DNA of 64,000 nt from Pseudomonas lurida (GTDB lineage Bacteria > Pseudomonadota > Gammaproteobacteria > Pseudomonadales > Pseudomonadaceae), in contig NZ_JAAMRE010000021.1 in the NCBI RefSeq assembly GCF_013522705.1, forward strand, positions 1-64,000, in the 5' to 3' direction. The notes beneath the pieces were generated by a model. The model saw nothing but the letters and a program-made list of their open reading frames with translations, ran no database searches and was not told where the DNA came from. Positions 17,418 to 28,470 of this stretch are shown piece by piece (the first letter of the stretch is position 1; each line of letters begins with the position of its first letter). The position numbers and the translations under genes were made by a program.

Positions 17418-17767
17418 AGATCCGGCGGCCTTACCCAGGCCGCCCTCCCGGCACCTCAAAAAAATCGCATGGCGTGCAGTCTCCAGGGACCGCGCGCTTT
17501 GTGGTGTCTGCGTCACGGTAGCTTTTGAGTCGTAGCGGTCAGAATTAAAAAAGTTTTGACTAGCACAGCATATCGCTTTAAACCTTTCATAAATGCGACA
17601 TAGATTTGCGACATTTCGTCGCTAAATTTGTGAGCGTCTGTGTCGGTGTGTACAATGACCTCCCTTTTGCCCCCGCTAAGCCGGCGAACGTTCGGCGTGG
17701 AAGGTAACCGGTTGAATTGAAAAGAAATTTGCCTCGGTATAAGAGGCAGCCTGGTGAGAAAGTGTCT
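17418..17767 (+). promoter_or_regulatory. damX-gltB intergenic control region
   Basis: A GC hairpin (GGCGGCC 17424-17430 with GGCCGCC 17438-17444, loop TTACCCA) follows damX as a probable terminator, though without a T run. A good sigma70 promoter lies further on: TTGTGA at 17628-17633, a 17-base spacer, and TACAAT at 17651-17656. The leader of about 105 bases contains the perfect 10-base palindrome CGAACGTTCG at 17685-17694, which could be an operator. No open frame in this stretch looks coding. Confidence 0.6.
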
Positions 17768-20700
17768 ATGAAAGCAGGTCTGTACCAACCCGATGAATTC
17801 AAGGATAACTGCGGATTCGGCCTGATAGCCCATATGCAGGGCGAGCCCAGTCATACCCTTCTGCAAACGGCCATCGAGGCCCTGACCTGCATGACCCACC
17901 GCGGTGGGATCAACGCCGACGGCAAGACCGGTGACGGTTGCGGCTTGCTGATTCAAAAGCCCGACCAGTTCCTGCGCGCTGTCGCCAAGGAGCATTTCGC
18001 GGTCGACCTGCCCAAGCAGTACGCCGTGGGCATGGTGTTTTTCAACCAGGACCCGGTGAAAGCCGAAGCCGCTCGCGAGAACATGAACCGCGAGATCGTC
18101 GCCGCCGGCCTGCAACTTGTCGGCTGGCGCAAAGTGCCGATCGACACCAGCGTGCTCGGCCGTCTGGCCCATGAGCGCCTGCCGCAGATCGAACAGGTGT
18201 TCATCGCCGGTGAAGGCCTGAGCGACCAGGACATGGCGATCAAGCTGTTCACCTCCCGTCGTCGCTCGTCCGTGGCCAACGCTGCCGACACCGACCACTA
18301 CATCTGCAGCTTTTCCCACAAGACCATCATTTATAAAGGCCTGATGATGCCGGCGGACCTCACCGCCTTCTATCCAGACCTGAGCGATGAGCGTCTGCAG
18401 ACCGCAATCTGCGTGTTCCACCAGCGCTTCTCCACCAACACCCTGCCGAAATGGCCGCTGGCCCAGCCGTTTCGCTTCCTCGCCCACAATGGCGAGATCA
18501 ACACCATCACCGGCAACCGCAACTGGGCCGTGGCCCGTCGCACCAAATTCGCCAATGACCTGATGGACCTGGAAGAGCTCGGCCCGCTGGTCAACCGCGT
18601 GGGCTCCGACTCCTCCAGCATGGACAACATGCTCGAACTGATGGTCACCGGCGGCATCGACCTGTTCCGTGGCGTGCGCATGATCATTCCGCCAGCGTGG
18701 CAGAACGTCGAGACCATGGACCCGGACCTGCGTGCATTCTACGAGTACAACTCGATGCACATGGAGCCGTGGGACGGCCCGGCCGGCGTGGTCATGACCG
18801 ACGGCCGCTACGCGGTGTGCCTGCTCGACCGCAACGGTCTGCGCCCGGCGCGTTGGGTCACCACCACCAACGGCTTTATCACCCTGGCGTCGGAAATCGG
18901 CGTATGGGACTACAAGCCTGAAGACGTGATCGCCAAAGGCCGCGTCGGCCCTGGCCAGATCCTGGCCGTGGACACCGAAACCGGGCAGATCCTCGACACC
19001 GACGCCATCGACAACCGCTTGAAGTCGCGTCACCCGTACAAACAATGGCTGCGCAAGAACGCCCTGCGCATCCAGGCGACCATGGAAGACAACGACCACG
19101 GTTCGGCCTTCTACGACATCGACCAGCTCAAGCAGTACATGAAGATGTATCAGGTCACGTTCGAAGAGCGCGACCAGGTGCTGCGTCCGCTCGGCGAGCA
19201 AGGCTACGAGGCGGTCGGCTCCATGGGCGACGACACGCCGATGGCCGTCTTGTCCCAGCGCGTGCGCACGCCATACGACTACTTCCGCCAGCAATTCGCC
19301 CAGGTGACCAACCCACCGATCGATCCGCTGCGCGAAGCTATCGTGATGTCCCTGGAAGTGTGTCTCGGTGCCGAGCGCAATATTTTCCAGGAGTCGCCCG
19401 AGCACGCCTCCCGTGTGATCCTCAGCTCGCCGGTCATCTCCCCGGCCAAGTGGCGTTCGTTGATGAACCTGGAGCGCCCAGGCTTCGACCGTCAGATCAT
19501 CGACCTGAACTATGACGAGAGCCTCGGCCTTGAAGCCGCAGTGCGCAACGTCGCCGACCAGGCCGAAGAAGCCGTGCGCGCCGGGCGTACCCAGATCGTG
19601 CTGACCGACCGTCATATTGCGCCGGGCAAGCTGCCGATCCATGCCTCGCTGGCTACCGGTGCCGTGCACCACCGCCTGACCGAAAAAGGCCTGCGCTGCG
19701 ATTCCAACATCCTCGTGGAAACCGCCACCGCCCGCGACCCGCATCACTTTGCGGTGCTGATCGGCTTCGGCGCCTCGGCGGTGTACCCGTTCCTCGCCTA
19801 TGAAGTGCTGGGTGACCTGATCCGTACCGGTGAAGTACTGGGCGACCTCTACGAGGTGTTCAAGAACTACCGCAAGGGCATCACCAAAGGCCTGCTGAAG
19901 ATCCTGTCGAAGATGGGCATCTCCACCGTCACCTCCTACCGTGGGGCGCAGTTGTTCGAAGCCATCGGCCTGTCGGAAGAAGTCTGCGAGCTGAGCTTCC
20001 GTGGCGTGCCGAGCCGTATCAAGGGCGCGCGGTTCGTCGACATCGAAGCCGAGCAGAAAGCCCTGGCGGCCGAAGCCTGGAGCGCGCGCAAGCCGATCCA
20101 GCAAGGCGGCCTGCTCAAGTTTGTGCACGGTGGCGAGTATCACGCGTACAACCCGGACGTGGTCAGCACCCTGCAAGCCGCCGTGCAGCAGGGCGACTAC
20201 GCCAAGTTCAAGCAATACACGAGTCTGGTGGATAACCGCCCGGTATCGATGATCCGTGACTTGCTCAAGGTCAAGACCTTGGACACGCCGATGGACATCA
20301 GCGAAGTCGAGCCGCTGGAATCGATCCTCAAGCGTTTCGACTCTGCGGGTATTTCCCTGGGCGCCTTGTCGCCCGAGGCCCACGAAGCCCTGGCCGAAGC
20401 CATGAACCGCCTGGGGGCGCGCTCCAACTCCGGCGAAGGCGGTGAAGACCCGGCGCGCTACGGCACTATCAAGAGTTCGAAAATCAAGCAGGTCGCGACT
20501 GGTCGTTTCGGCGTCACGCCGGAATACCTGGTCAACGCCGAAGTGCTGCAGATCAAGGTAGCCCAGGGCGCCAAGCCCGGTGAGGGCGGCCAGCTGCCGG
20601 GCGGCAAGGTCAACGGTCTGATCGCCAAGCTGCGTTATGCGGTCCCGGGCGTGACCCTGATCTCCCCACCGCCGCACCACGACATCTATTCGATCGAAGA

Positions 20701-22213
20701 TTTGTCGCAGCTGATTTTCGACCTCAAACAAGTCAACCCGCAGGCGCTGGTCTCGGTGAAGCTGGTCGCGGAAGCCGGCGTAGGCACCATCGCCGCCGGT
20801 GTGGCCAAGGCCTATGCCGACCTGATCACCATCTCCGGTTACGACGGCGGCACCGGCGCATCGCCGCTGACCTCCATCAAATACGCCGGCGCGCCGTGGG
20901 AGCTCGGCCTGGCCGAGACCCACCAGACCCTGCGCGGCAACGACCTGCGCGGCAAGGTCCGTGTGCAAACCGACGGCGGCCTGAAAACCGGTCTTGACGT
21001 GATCAAGGCGGCAATCCTCGGCGCCGAGAGCTTCGGCTTCGGCACCGCGCCGATGATCGCCCTGGGCTGCAAATACCTGCGCATCTGCCACCTGAACAAC
21101 TGCGCCACCGGCGTCGCCACTCAGAACGAGAAGCTGCGCAAGGATCACTACATCGGTACCGTCGACATGGTGGTGAATTTCTTCACCTACGTCGCCGAAG
21201 AAACCCGTGAGTGGCTGGCCAAGCTGGGCGTGCGCTCGCTGGAAGAGCTGATCGGTCGTACCGACCTGCTGGACATCCTTGAAGGCCAGACCGCCAAGCA
21301 ACAGCACCTGGACCTCACGCCGCTGCTGGGCAGCGATCACATCCCGGCAGACAAGCCGCAATTCTGCCAGGTGGACCGCAACCCACCGTTCGACAAAGGC
21401 CTGCTGGCCGAGAAAATGGTCGAGATGGCCAGCTCCTCGATCAACGACGCCAGCGGTGGCGAATTCGCCCTGGACATCTGCAACTGCGACCGTTCCATCG
21501 GCGCACGCATCTCCGGCGAAATTGCGCGCAAGCACGGCAACCAGGGCATGGCGAAGGCGCCGATCACGTTCCGCTTCAAGGGCACCGCTGGCCAGAGCTT
21601 CGGCGTATGGAACGCCGGTGGCCTGAACATGTACCTCGAAGGCGACGCCAACGACTACGTGGGCAAGGGCATGACCGGCGGCAAGCTGGTGATCGTTCCG
21701 CCTACAGGCAGCGTCTACAAGACCCAGGACAGTGCCATTATCGGCAACACCTGCTTGTACGGCGCCACGGGCGGCAAGCTGTTCGCCGCCGGTACGGCCG
21801 GTGAGCGTTTTGCCGTGCGTAACTCCGGTGCCCACACCGTGGTTGAAGGCACGGGCGACCACTGCTGCGAGTACATGACCGGTGGTTTTGTCGCGGTGCT
21901 GGGCAAGACCGGTTACAACTTCGGTTCGGGCATGACCGGCGGTTTCGCCTACGTGCTGGATCAGGACAACACCTTCGTCGACAAGGTCAACCACGAGTTG
22001 GTCGAGATCCAGCGGATCAGCGGCGAAGCCATGGAATCCTACCGGAACCACTTGCAGCACGTGCTGGACGAGTACGTCGAGGAAACCGGCAGCGAATGGG
22101 GTCGCAACCTCGCCGAGAATCTCGATGATTACCTGCGTCGTTTCTGGCTGGTCAAGCCCAAGGCTGCCAACCTGAAATCGTTGCTTTCCAGCATCCGTGC
22201 CAACCCGCAGTGA
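17768..22213 (+). CDS. gltB: Glutamate synthase (NADPH) large subunit
   Basis: 1481-residue alpha subunit of GOGAT; with GltD it makes two glutamates from glutamine and 2-oxoglutarate. A 14-residue propeptide is removed to expose nucleophile Cys15 ([14 protein letters not shown]) of the type 2 glutamine amidotransferase domain (to about 410). Then follow the central domain, the FMN (beta/alpha)8 domain, the 3Fe-4S cysteine cluster [12 protein letters not shown], and the C-terminal beta-helix ([18 protein letters not shown] repeats). ATG 17768 was preferred to a frame extension 51 bases upstream because processing requires this propeptide length. gltD follows after 32 bases. Confidence 0.97.
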   Translation: MKAGLYQPDEFKDNCGFGLIAHMQGEPSHTLLQTAIEALTCMTHRGGINADGKTGDGCGLLIQKPDQFLRAVAKEHFAVDLPKQYAVGMVFFNQDPVKAEAARENMNREIVAAGLQLVGWRKVPIDTSVLGRLAHERLPQIEQVFIAGEGLSDQDMAIKLFTSRRRSSVANAADTDHYICSFSHKTIIYKGLMMPADLTAFYPDLSDERLQTAICVFHQRFSTNTLPKWPLAQPFRFLAHNGEINTITGNRNWAVARRTKFANDLMDLEELGPLVNRVGSDSSSMDNMLELMVTGGIDLFRGVRMIIPPAWQNVETMDPDLRAFYEYNSMHMEPWDGPAGVVMTDGRYAVCLLDRNGLRPARWVTTTNGFITLASEIGVWDYKPEDVIAKGRVGPGQILAVDTETGQILDTDAIDNRLKSRHPYKQWLRKNALRIQATMEDNDHGSAFYDIDQLKQYMKMYQVTFEERDQVLRPLGEQGYEAVGSMGDDTPMAVLSQRVRTPYDYFRQQFAQVTNPPIDPLREAIVMSLEVCLGAERNIFQESPEHASRVILSSPVISPAKWRSLMNLERPGFDRQIIDLNYDESLGLEAAVRNVADQAEEAVRAGRTQIVLTDRHIAPGKLPIHASLATGAVHHRLTEKGLRCDSNILVETATARDPHHFAVLIGFGASAVYPFLAYEVLGDLIRTGEVLGDLYEVFKNYRKGITKGLLKILSKMGISTVTSYRGAQLFEAIGLSEEVCELSFRGVPSRIKGARFVDIEAEQKALAAEAWSARKPIQQGGLLKFVHGGEYHAYNPDVVSTLQAAVQQGDYAKFKQYTSLVDNRPVSMIRDLLKVKTLDTPMDISEVEPLESILKRFDSAGISLGALSPEAHEALAEAMNRLGARSNSGEGGEDPARYGTIKSSKIKQVATGRFGVTPEYLVNAEVLQIKVAQGAKPGEGGQLPGGKVNGLIAKLRYAVPGVTLISPPPHHDIYSIEDLSQLIFDLKQVNPQALVSVKLVAEAGVGTIAAGVAKAYADLITISGYDGGTGASPLTSIKYAGAPWELGLAETHQTLRGNDLRGKVRVQTDGGLKTGLDVIKAAILGAESFGFGTAPMIALGCKYLRICHLNNCATGVATQNEKLRKDHYIGTVDMVVNFFTYVAEETREWLAKLGVRSLEELIGRTDLLDILEGQTAKQQHLDLTPLLGSDHIPADKPQFCQVDRNPPFDKGLLAEKMVEMASSSINDASGGEFALDICNCDRSIGARISGEIARKHGNQGMAKAPITFRFKGTAGQSFGVWNAGGLNMYLEGDANDYVGKGMTGGKLVIVPPTGSVYKTQDSAIIGNTCLYGATGGKLFAAGTAGERFAVRNSGAHTVVEGTGDHCCEYMTGGFVAVLGKTGYNFGSGMTGGFAYVLDQDNTFVDKVNHELVEIQRISGEAMESYRNHLQHVLDEYVEETGSEWGRNLAENLDDYLRRFWLVKPKAANLKSLLSSIRANPQ

Positions 22214-22236
22214 TATGCGCCTGAAGAGTTTGATGA

Positions 22237-23664
<1,428 letters not shown>

Positions 23665-23670
23665 TGACGT

Positions 23671-23751
23671 AGCGGCAAGTTTCAAGCGGCAAGCGGCAAG
23701 TTAAAAGCACAATGGCTTCAACTTGCCGCTTGTAGCTTGCCGCTTGCCGCT
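23671..23751. repeat. Intergenic palindromic repeat, copy 2 (AAGCGGCAAG family)
   Basis: The left arm begins AGCGGCAAG and repeats GGCAAGC units. The right arm, AACTTGCCGCTTGTAGCT then TGCCGCTTGCCGCT, is its imperfect complement. It shares 18 consecutive bases with the copy at 7741-7818. It fills the gap between gltD and hemE. Confidence 0.7.
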
Positions 23752-23793
23752 GTCTTTTGAGACCATACCCGCACTTTTTTTGCGGATGCCGAC

Positions 23794-24861
23794 ATGACTG
23801 CCCTCAAGAACGACCGTTTCCTGCGTGCCCTGCTCAAGCAGCCTGTAGACGTCACCCCCGTGTGGATGATGCGTCAAGCCGGTCGCTACCTGCCGGAATA
23901 CCGCGCCAGCCGCGCCCACGCCGGCGACTTCATGAGCTTGTGCATGAACCCTGCGTTCGCCTGCGAAGTCACGATGCAGCCTCTGGACCGCTACCCACAA
24001 CTGGATGCGGCCATTCTGTTCTCCGATATCCTCACCATCCCCGATGCCATGGGCCAGGGCCTGTACTTCGAGACCGGTGAAGGTCCACGTTTCCGCAAAG
24101 TCGTCAGCACCCTGGCCGACATCGAGGCCCTGCCGATTCCCGATCCGCACAAGGACCTGGGCTACGTGATGGACGCCGTCAGCACCATCCGCCGCGAGCT
24201 CAACGGGCGCGTGCCGCTGATCGGCTTCTCCGGCAGCCCGTGGACCCTGGCCACCTACATGGTCGAAGGCGGCTCGTCGAAAGACTTCCGCAAGACCAAA
24301 GCCATGCTCTACGACAACCCTCAAGCCATGCACCTGCTGCTGGACAAGCTGGCCCAGTCGGTGACCGCGTACCTCAACGGCCAGATCATGGCCGGTGCGC
24401 AAGCCGTACAGATCTTCGATACCTGGGGCGGCAACCTGTCGGCAGCGGCGTACCAGGAATTCTCCCTGGCCTACATGCGCAAGATCGTCAGCGGCCTGAT
24501 CCGTGAACACGAAGGCCGCCAGGTGCCGGTCATTCTGTTCACCAAGGGGGGTGGCCTGTGGCTGGAAAGCATCGCCGATGCCGGTGCGGACGCCTTGGGC
24601 CTGGATTGGACCTGCGATATCGGCGAGGCCCGCCGTCGCGTCGGCAGCCAGGTCGCGCTGCAAGGCAACATGGACCCGACCGTGCTGTACGCCAAGCCGG
24701 AAGCGATTCGCGCCGAAGTCGGGCGCATCCTGGCCAGTTATGGCAACGGCACCGGACACGTGTTCAACCTCGGCCATGGCATCACCCCGGAAGTGAATCC
24801 AGACCACGCCGGCGCGTTCCTGCAAGCTGTGCACGAATTGTCCGCGCAATATCACCAGTAA
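23794..24861 (+). CDS. hemE: Uroporphyrinogen decarboxylase
   Basis: 355 aa; removes the four acetate carboxylates of uroporphyrinogen III to give coproporphyrinogen III in haem synthesis. The N-terminal signature [17 protein letters not shown] holds the active-site arginine. The catalytic Asp segment is [14 protein letters not shown], and [16 protein letters not shown] is the second family signature. It is a single gene with its own leader and a hairpin after the stop. Confidence 0.97.
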   Translation: MTALKNDRFLRALLKQPVDVTPVWMMRQAGRYLPEYRASRAHAGDFMSLCMNPAFACEVTMQPLDRYPQLDAAILFSDILTIPDAMGQGLYFETGEGPRFRKVVSTLADIEALPIPDPHKDLGYVMDAVSTIRRELNGRVPLIGFSGSPWTLATYMVEGGSSKDFRKTKAMLYDNPQAMHLLLDKLAQSVTAYLNGQIMAGAQAVQIFDTWGGNLSAAAYQEFSLAYMRKIVSGLIREHEGRQVPVILFTKGGGLWLESIADAGADALGLDWTCDIGEARRRVGSQVALQGNMDPTVLYAKPEAIRAEVGRILASYGNGTGHVFNLGHGITPEVNPDHAGAFLQAVHELSAQYHQ

Positions 24862-24873
24862 CATCCCGCCCCA

Positions 24874-24910
24874 AGCGAGCCGCCCCCTGCCTGGCAGAGG
24901 GCGGCTCGCT
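24874..24910 (+). terminator. Hairpin terminator of hemE
   Basis: A 12-bp stem (AGCGAGCCGCCC with GGGCGGCTCGCT) closes 13 bases after the hemE stop. There is no downstream T run, so termination may be Rho-assisted, or the hairpin may stabilise the mRNA end. Confidence 0.55.
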
Positions 24911-25055
24911 GCGCTTCAGCGTTCGTTAAGTCCTGCCTTGATAGTCTGCAGAGGTTGGGATTTCTCCTACAGCCTCTGGTAACTCGCCTCGGTAAAAATC
25001 CTACCCGACGTTTCCACTCGCCAGCGATTGGCGTTCATTGTCAGGTGCTATCAGG

Positions 25056-25730
25056 ATGAACACTTCAGCGTATTCAACGGGCCAGAAACTGCTGCATTGG
25101 GTTTCGGCCGTCATCATTATGTGGTCTTTGTTGTCCGGTTTTGCCGTGGCCGTCTTCAGCGTGCCGGCGTCGGTAAAGGCATGGGTCGCGTTCTTCAATG
25201 TGTCGTTGACCACCCTCTATATTCCGGTTTTTGCCTTGCGGGTGTACTGCTCCTTCGGCCATGGCCTGGATTTTTCCATCAAGCGCACGTTGCAGGAATA
25301 CATGGCGTTGCTGGTGCATAAGGCCATGTACCTGGTGCTGGCCGTGGTGCTGGCGACGGGCGTGCTGATGATGGATCGACCGATCAATATCTTTAACCTG
25401 GCCTTCATTGCGCCATTTGAAACCGACCCTGCGCGTATCGCCCTCTATACCCGCGTACACGTGCTGTCCTGCGTGGCGCTGTTGTTGATGCTGGTGCTGC
25501 ACATCGGCGCGGTGGTCCTGCATGAACGTCGCGGCAAGCGGGTGATGGCGCGGATGTCGTTCGCGGCGGCCGCTCCTCAGGCCGAGGCCAGCGGTGGCAG
25601 CTTTGCCAGCTTCAACGCCACCAGCAAGGCGCCGATCAACAGCGCAACGATAAAACCGCCAATGCCATGCCATCCGCCAAAGTGCCAGAAGAACCCGCCC
25701 GCCGTGCCGGCAATACTCGACCCGGCGTAG
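25056..25730 (+). CDS. Cytochrome b561-like membrane protein
   Basis: 224 aa with four predicted membrane helices (about 13-35, 45-65, 85-105, 140-160). Histidines are placed as haem b ligands: KLLHW near 13, HKAMY near 87, and HVLS/VLHIG in helix 4. The family transfers electrons from quinol, superoxide or an unknown donor across the inner membrane. ATG 25056 has AGG spacing just before it. Residues after about 175 (AAAAPQAEASGG onward) are low-complexity and lie antisense to the last 154 bases of the convergent MFS gene. This tail is probably a read-through extension after loss of the original stop. The tail is doubtful; the core is clear. Confidence 0.8.
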   Translation: MNTSAYSTGQKLLHWVSAVIIMWSLLSGFAVAVFSVPASVKAWVAFFNVSLTTLYIPVFALRVYCSFGHGLDFSIKRTLQEYMALLVHKAMYLVLAVVLATGVLMMDRPINIFNLAFIAPFETDPARIALYTRVHVLSCVALLLMLVLHIGAVVLHERRGKRVMARMSFAAAAPQAEASGGSFASFNATSKAPINSATIKPPMPCHPPKCQKNPPAVPAILDPA

Positions 25731-26845
25731 TAGCAGAACAGGTACAGCGACGATGCTTGCCCTTTGGCTTTCACCGCACGGCGGCCGATCCAGCTGCTGG
25801 CCACCGAGTGGGCGCCGAAAAACCCGAAAGTGAACACCAGCATGCCCGGAACGATCAGCCACAACGGTGTGAACAGGGTCAGGGCCATGCCCGCCAGCAT
25901 CACCAGGATGGTGGCCCACAGCACGCGCCGGCGGCCGAGGCGGTCGGCCAGCGAACCGATCCTGGCCGAGCTGTAGATGCCCGAGAGGTAGACCAGCGAT
26001 AACAGGCCCACCCACGCCTGGCTCAGATCGTAAGGGGCGGCGAGCAGGCGATAACCGATGTAGTTGAACAAGGTCACGAACGCACCCATCAGCAGGAACG
26101 CTTCCAGAAACAGCCAAGGCAGCCCGGCATCCTTGAAGTGCATGACAAACCCGTCCAGCAGGCTGCGCGGCCTCAGGCTGCGAGGGCGGAAATTGCGCGA
26201 TTCGGGAAGGATTTTCCAGAACACCGTCGCGGCAACCAGCGCCAGGGCGCCGATGATCAGCATCCCGGTGTGCCAACTGACGAAATCGATCAGTACTCCC
26301 ATGATCAGGCGCCCGCTCATGCCGCCGATGGCGTTGCCGCCGATATACAGGCCCATGGCCAGACCGATGTGTTGAGGGTGGATCTCTTCGCTCAAGTACG
26401 TCATGGCCACGGCCGCCAGCCCACTGAGCGCCAGCCCCACCAGCGCACGCATAAACAGGATGCCTTCCCAGGAAGGCATCAGGCCGCTGGCGATGGTGGC
26501 AAGCGCGGCACAGAACAACGCGGCCACCATCACCGGTTTACGCCCCAGGGTGTCTGAAATCGGACCGGTGATCAGCAGCCCCAGCGCCAGCATCGCCGTG
26601 GAAACCGAGAGGACCAGGCTGCTCTGCGCCGCGTTGATGGAAAACTCATGGGACAGCGCCGGCATCATCGGCTGTACGCAATACAGCAGGGCAAACGTGG
26701 CGAAGCCGCCGGAGAACAGCGCGAGCACCGTGCGCATGAACAGCGGCGTGCCTTTTTCGATGTACTCGTCGTTAAGTTGCGCCACCACCTCATCCAGAGC
26801 GGTGGGCGGGGCATCTTGAGCGAGTGGCGCGACAGCAGGTTTCAC
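25577..26845 (-). CDS. MFS transporter, YnfM-type
   Basis: About 422 aa with twelve membrane helices. It closely resembles E. coli YnfM throughout: FALLYCVQPMMPALS, the motif A loop ISDTLGRKPVM, MTYLSEEIHPQH, NAIGGMSGRL, and SVASSWIGRRAVKAKGQASSLY near the end. YnfM-type proteins are proton-driven exporters of poorly defined substrates, including arabinose-type sugars. The start was set at GTG 26845 because GAGG lies 5 bases upstream; a TTG at 26884 is an alternative that adds 13 residues. A LysR gene is divergent, the usual setting for a regulator and its target. Confidence 0.85.
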   Translation of the reverse strand: MKPAVAPLAQDAPPTALDEVVAQLNDEYIEKGTPLFMRTVLALFSGGFATFALLYCVQPMMPALSHEFSINAAQSSLVLSVSTAMLALGLLITGPISDTLGRKPVMVAALFCAALATIASGLMPSWEGILFMRALVGLALSGLAAVAMTYLSEEIHPQHIGLAMGLYIGGNAIGGMSGRLIMGVLIDFVSWHTGMLIIGALALVAATVFWKILPESRNFRPRSLRPRSLLDGFVMHFKDAGLPWLFLEAFLLMGAFVTLFNYIGYRLLAAPYDLSQAWVGLLSLVYLSGIYSSARIGSLADRLGRRRVLWATILVMLAGMALTLFTPLWLIVPGMLVFTFGFFGAHSVASSWIGRRAVKAKGQASSLYLFCYYAGSSIAGTAGGFFWHFGGWHGIGGFIVALLIGALLVALKLAKLPPLASA

Positions 26846-26970
26846 AGAGACCTCGGGGCGATAAAAGCCGGGCAGAGCAGGCAATGCAAAAAAGCATATA
26901 GCTGGCTAATGATTCTTTCCAATATATTGTTCGACCTGTTTGATAGCTTTAACGACCTAATGAGGCAAGC

Positions 26971-27894
26971 ATGGAATTACGTCATCTGCGGTATTTCATC
27001 GCGGTCGCCGAAGAGCTGCATTTTGGCCGTGCGGCGCAGGTACTGGGCATCTCGCAACCGCCCCTGAGCCAGCAGATCCAGGCGTTGGAGAACGAAGTGG
27101 GGGCGCGGCTGTTCGAGCGCACCAATCGTCGGGTCGAACTGAGTGAAGCGGGGCGCCTGTTCCTGCAAGAGGCACGCCTGGTGCTAGCCCAGGTCGATAA
27201 AGCCGCAGACGTGGCGCGGCGGGCACAGTTGGGCGAACTGGGAGAATTGAAGATTGGCTTCACGTCATCGGCGCCGTTCAATGCCAGCATTCCCCAGGCG
27301 ATCTTTGCCTTCCGTCAGGCATTCCCGGCGGTTCACCTCAACCTGCAGGAAATGAGCAGCACCGAGGTGGCCGAGTCGCTGGTGGATGAGTCGATTCAGG
27401 TCGGGCTGATGCGTCCGTTGCCCTTGCCGGATTCGCTGGCTGTGATCGAGCTGATGCGCGAACCGCTGGTGGCCGTGCTGAGCGCCGGCCACCCCTTGGC
27501 GCAAGGCTCCGAGCGTGGCTTGCACCTGGCGCAATTGGCGCAGGAGCCGTTTGTGTTTTTCCCACGCAGTTACGGCAGTGGCTTGTACGCCCAGCTGCTC
27601 AATCTGTGCCGCGACGCCGGCTTCAGCCCGCGCTTCGCCCAGGAAGCGGGGGAGGCGATGACGATTATCGGGTTGGTGGCGGCGGGGTTAGGCGTGTCGG
27701 TACTGCCGGCGTCGTATCAGCGCATCCGCATCGATGGCGTGGTCTATCGCACGTTGCTGGATCAGGAGGCGGTGACGGCGGTCTGGCTGGTACAGCGCAA
27801 AGGCGCACAAACGCCGATGGCGAAGGCGTTTGTGGAGTTGTTGGTGGTGAGCGGGCTTGCCCCGCGTTGGGCTGCGCAGCAGCCCCAAATCTGA
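26971..27894 (+). CDS. LysR-family transcriptional regulator
   Basis: 307 aa. The N-terminal winged helix-turn-helix is at about 1-60 (MELRHLRYFIAVAEELHFGRAA, SQPPLSQQIQALE), and the C-terminal effector-binding domain (periplasmic-binding fold) is at about 90-295. It diverges from the MFS transporter across a short AT-richer spacer (26846-26970), which it likely controls. The last 15 codons (VSGLAPRWAAQQPQI) and the stop come from the left arm of a REPIN, so the native C-terminus has been replaced. The effector is unknown. Confidence 0.92.
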   Translation: MELRHLRYFIAVAEELHFGRAAQVLGISQPPLSQQIQALENEVGARLFERTNRRVELSEAGRLFLQEARLVLAQVDKAADVARRAQLGELGELKIGFTSSAPFNASIPQAIFAFRQAFPAVHLNLQEMSSTEVAESLVDESIQVGLMRPLPLPDSLAVIELMREPLVAVLSAGHPLAQGSERGLHLAQLAQEPFVFFPRSYGSGLYAQLLNLCRDAGFSPRFAQEAGEAMTIIGLVAAGLGVSVLPASYQRIRIDGVVYRTLLDQEAVTAVWLVQRKGAQTPMAKAFVELLVVSGLAPRWAAQQPQI

Positions 27895-27974
27895 CGCTGT
27901 GATCTGTCTGAAAAAACGCGGTGATCTTGTTGGGGCCGCTTCGCAGCCCAACGCGGGGCAAGCCCGCTCGCCAC
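27847..27974. repeat. REPIN (GTGAGCGGGCTTGCCCCGCG type) overlapping the LysR 3' end
   Basis: The left arm 27847-27886 runs GTGAGCGGGCTTGCCCCGCG and on through TTGGGCTGCG. The right arm 27932-27974 is the reverse complement, ending GGGCAAGCCCGCTCGCCAC. This is a different REP group from the copies at 82 and 46380. It lies between the convergent LysR and lipoprotein genes. Confidence 0.85.
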
Positions 27975-27997
27975 AGAGGTGGTGCCTGGCTTTGGTT

Positions 27998-28444
27998 TTA
28001 CTTCGACGTTCCCGTCTGCTCAAACAACTGCGCCGCCGACCCTGCCTCGCCACTCACACCATTACTGCGCAACCCCGCCATGATGTCGTTATCCAGGTTG
28101 TTCACCCAGCGGTTGTAATTGCGATGGATCTTGCCGTCCTTGTAGCCCAGGTCGCGGCTGTCGCGGTAGGTGATGGCATAGCTACTGCGGGTGTAGTGGA
28201 TGTCGATTTCAGCGTGGTACTGGCCGCGTACGGTGATTTCGGCCTGAACCAGTTGCGGGCTCAGGCGCTGCACGGTCCATTCGCGTTTCTGCAAGGCGTT
28301 GACGATCACCTGCTTCATTTTTTCTTCGCTGACCTGCGTTCCGGCCGGTAGCTCACTGTGAGGGTTGAGCACCGGTTTGCTGGTGCAACCGGCGGCGCTC
28401 AGCAGAGCCAAAGTGATGAAGGTGGCGCGTAGCAAGGAAGACAT
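27998..28444 (-). CDS. Small lipoprotein of unknown function
   Basis: 148 aa. A signal peptide with lipobox LSAAGC (Cys about 20) predicts a lipid-anchored periplasmic or outer-membrane protein. The mature part has a mixed alpha/beta pattern (EEKMKQVIVNALQKREW, AEITVRGQYHAEIDIHY, YKDGKIHRNYNRWVNNLDNDI) and no family signature I can name with certainty. It begins 26 bases after the last aryl polyene gene on the same strand, so it may be co-transcribed, but it is not among the usual core genes of such clusters. Confidence 0.75.
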   Translation of the reverse strand: MSSLLRATFITLALLSAAGCTSKPVLNPHSELPAGTQVSEEKMKQVIVNALQKREWTVQRLSPQLVQAEITVRGQYHAEIDIHYTRSSYAITYRDSRDLGYKDGKIHRNYNRWVNNLDNDIMAGLRSNGVSGEAGSAAQLFEQTGTSK

Positions 28445-28470
28445 TCCGTTTTCTCCAATCGATTAAAAAA

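Noticed and set aside
17513-22060. A 1515-codon open frame on the minus strand opposite gltB
   Set aside because: The plus-strand protein is unmistakable glutamate synthase. High GC at third codon positions commonly leaves the antisense frame free of stops. The antisense product is low in recognisable motifs and His/Gln/Val/Gly-rich, as expected of a shadow.
27998-28444. The small lipoprotein as a member of the aryl polyene pathway
   Set aside because: It follows the operon closely on the same strand, but does not resemble a known pathway component; its membership rests on position only.
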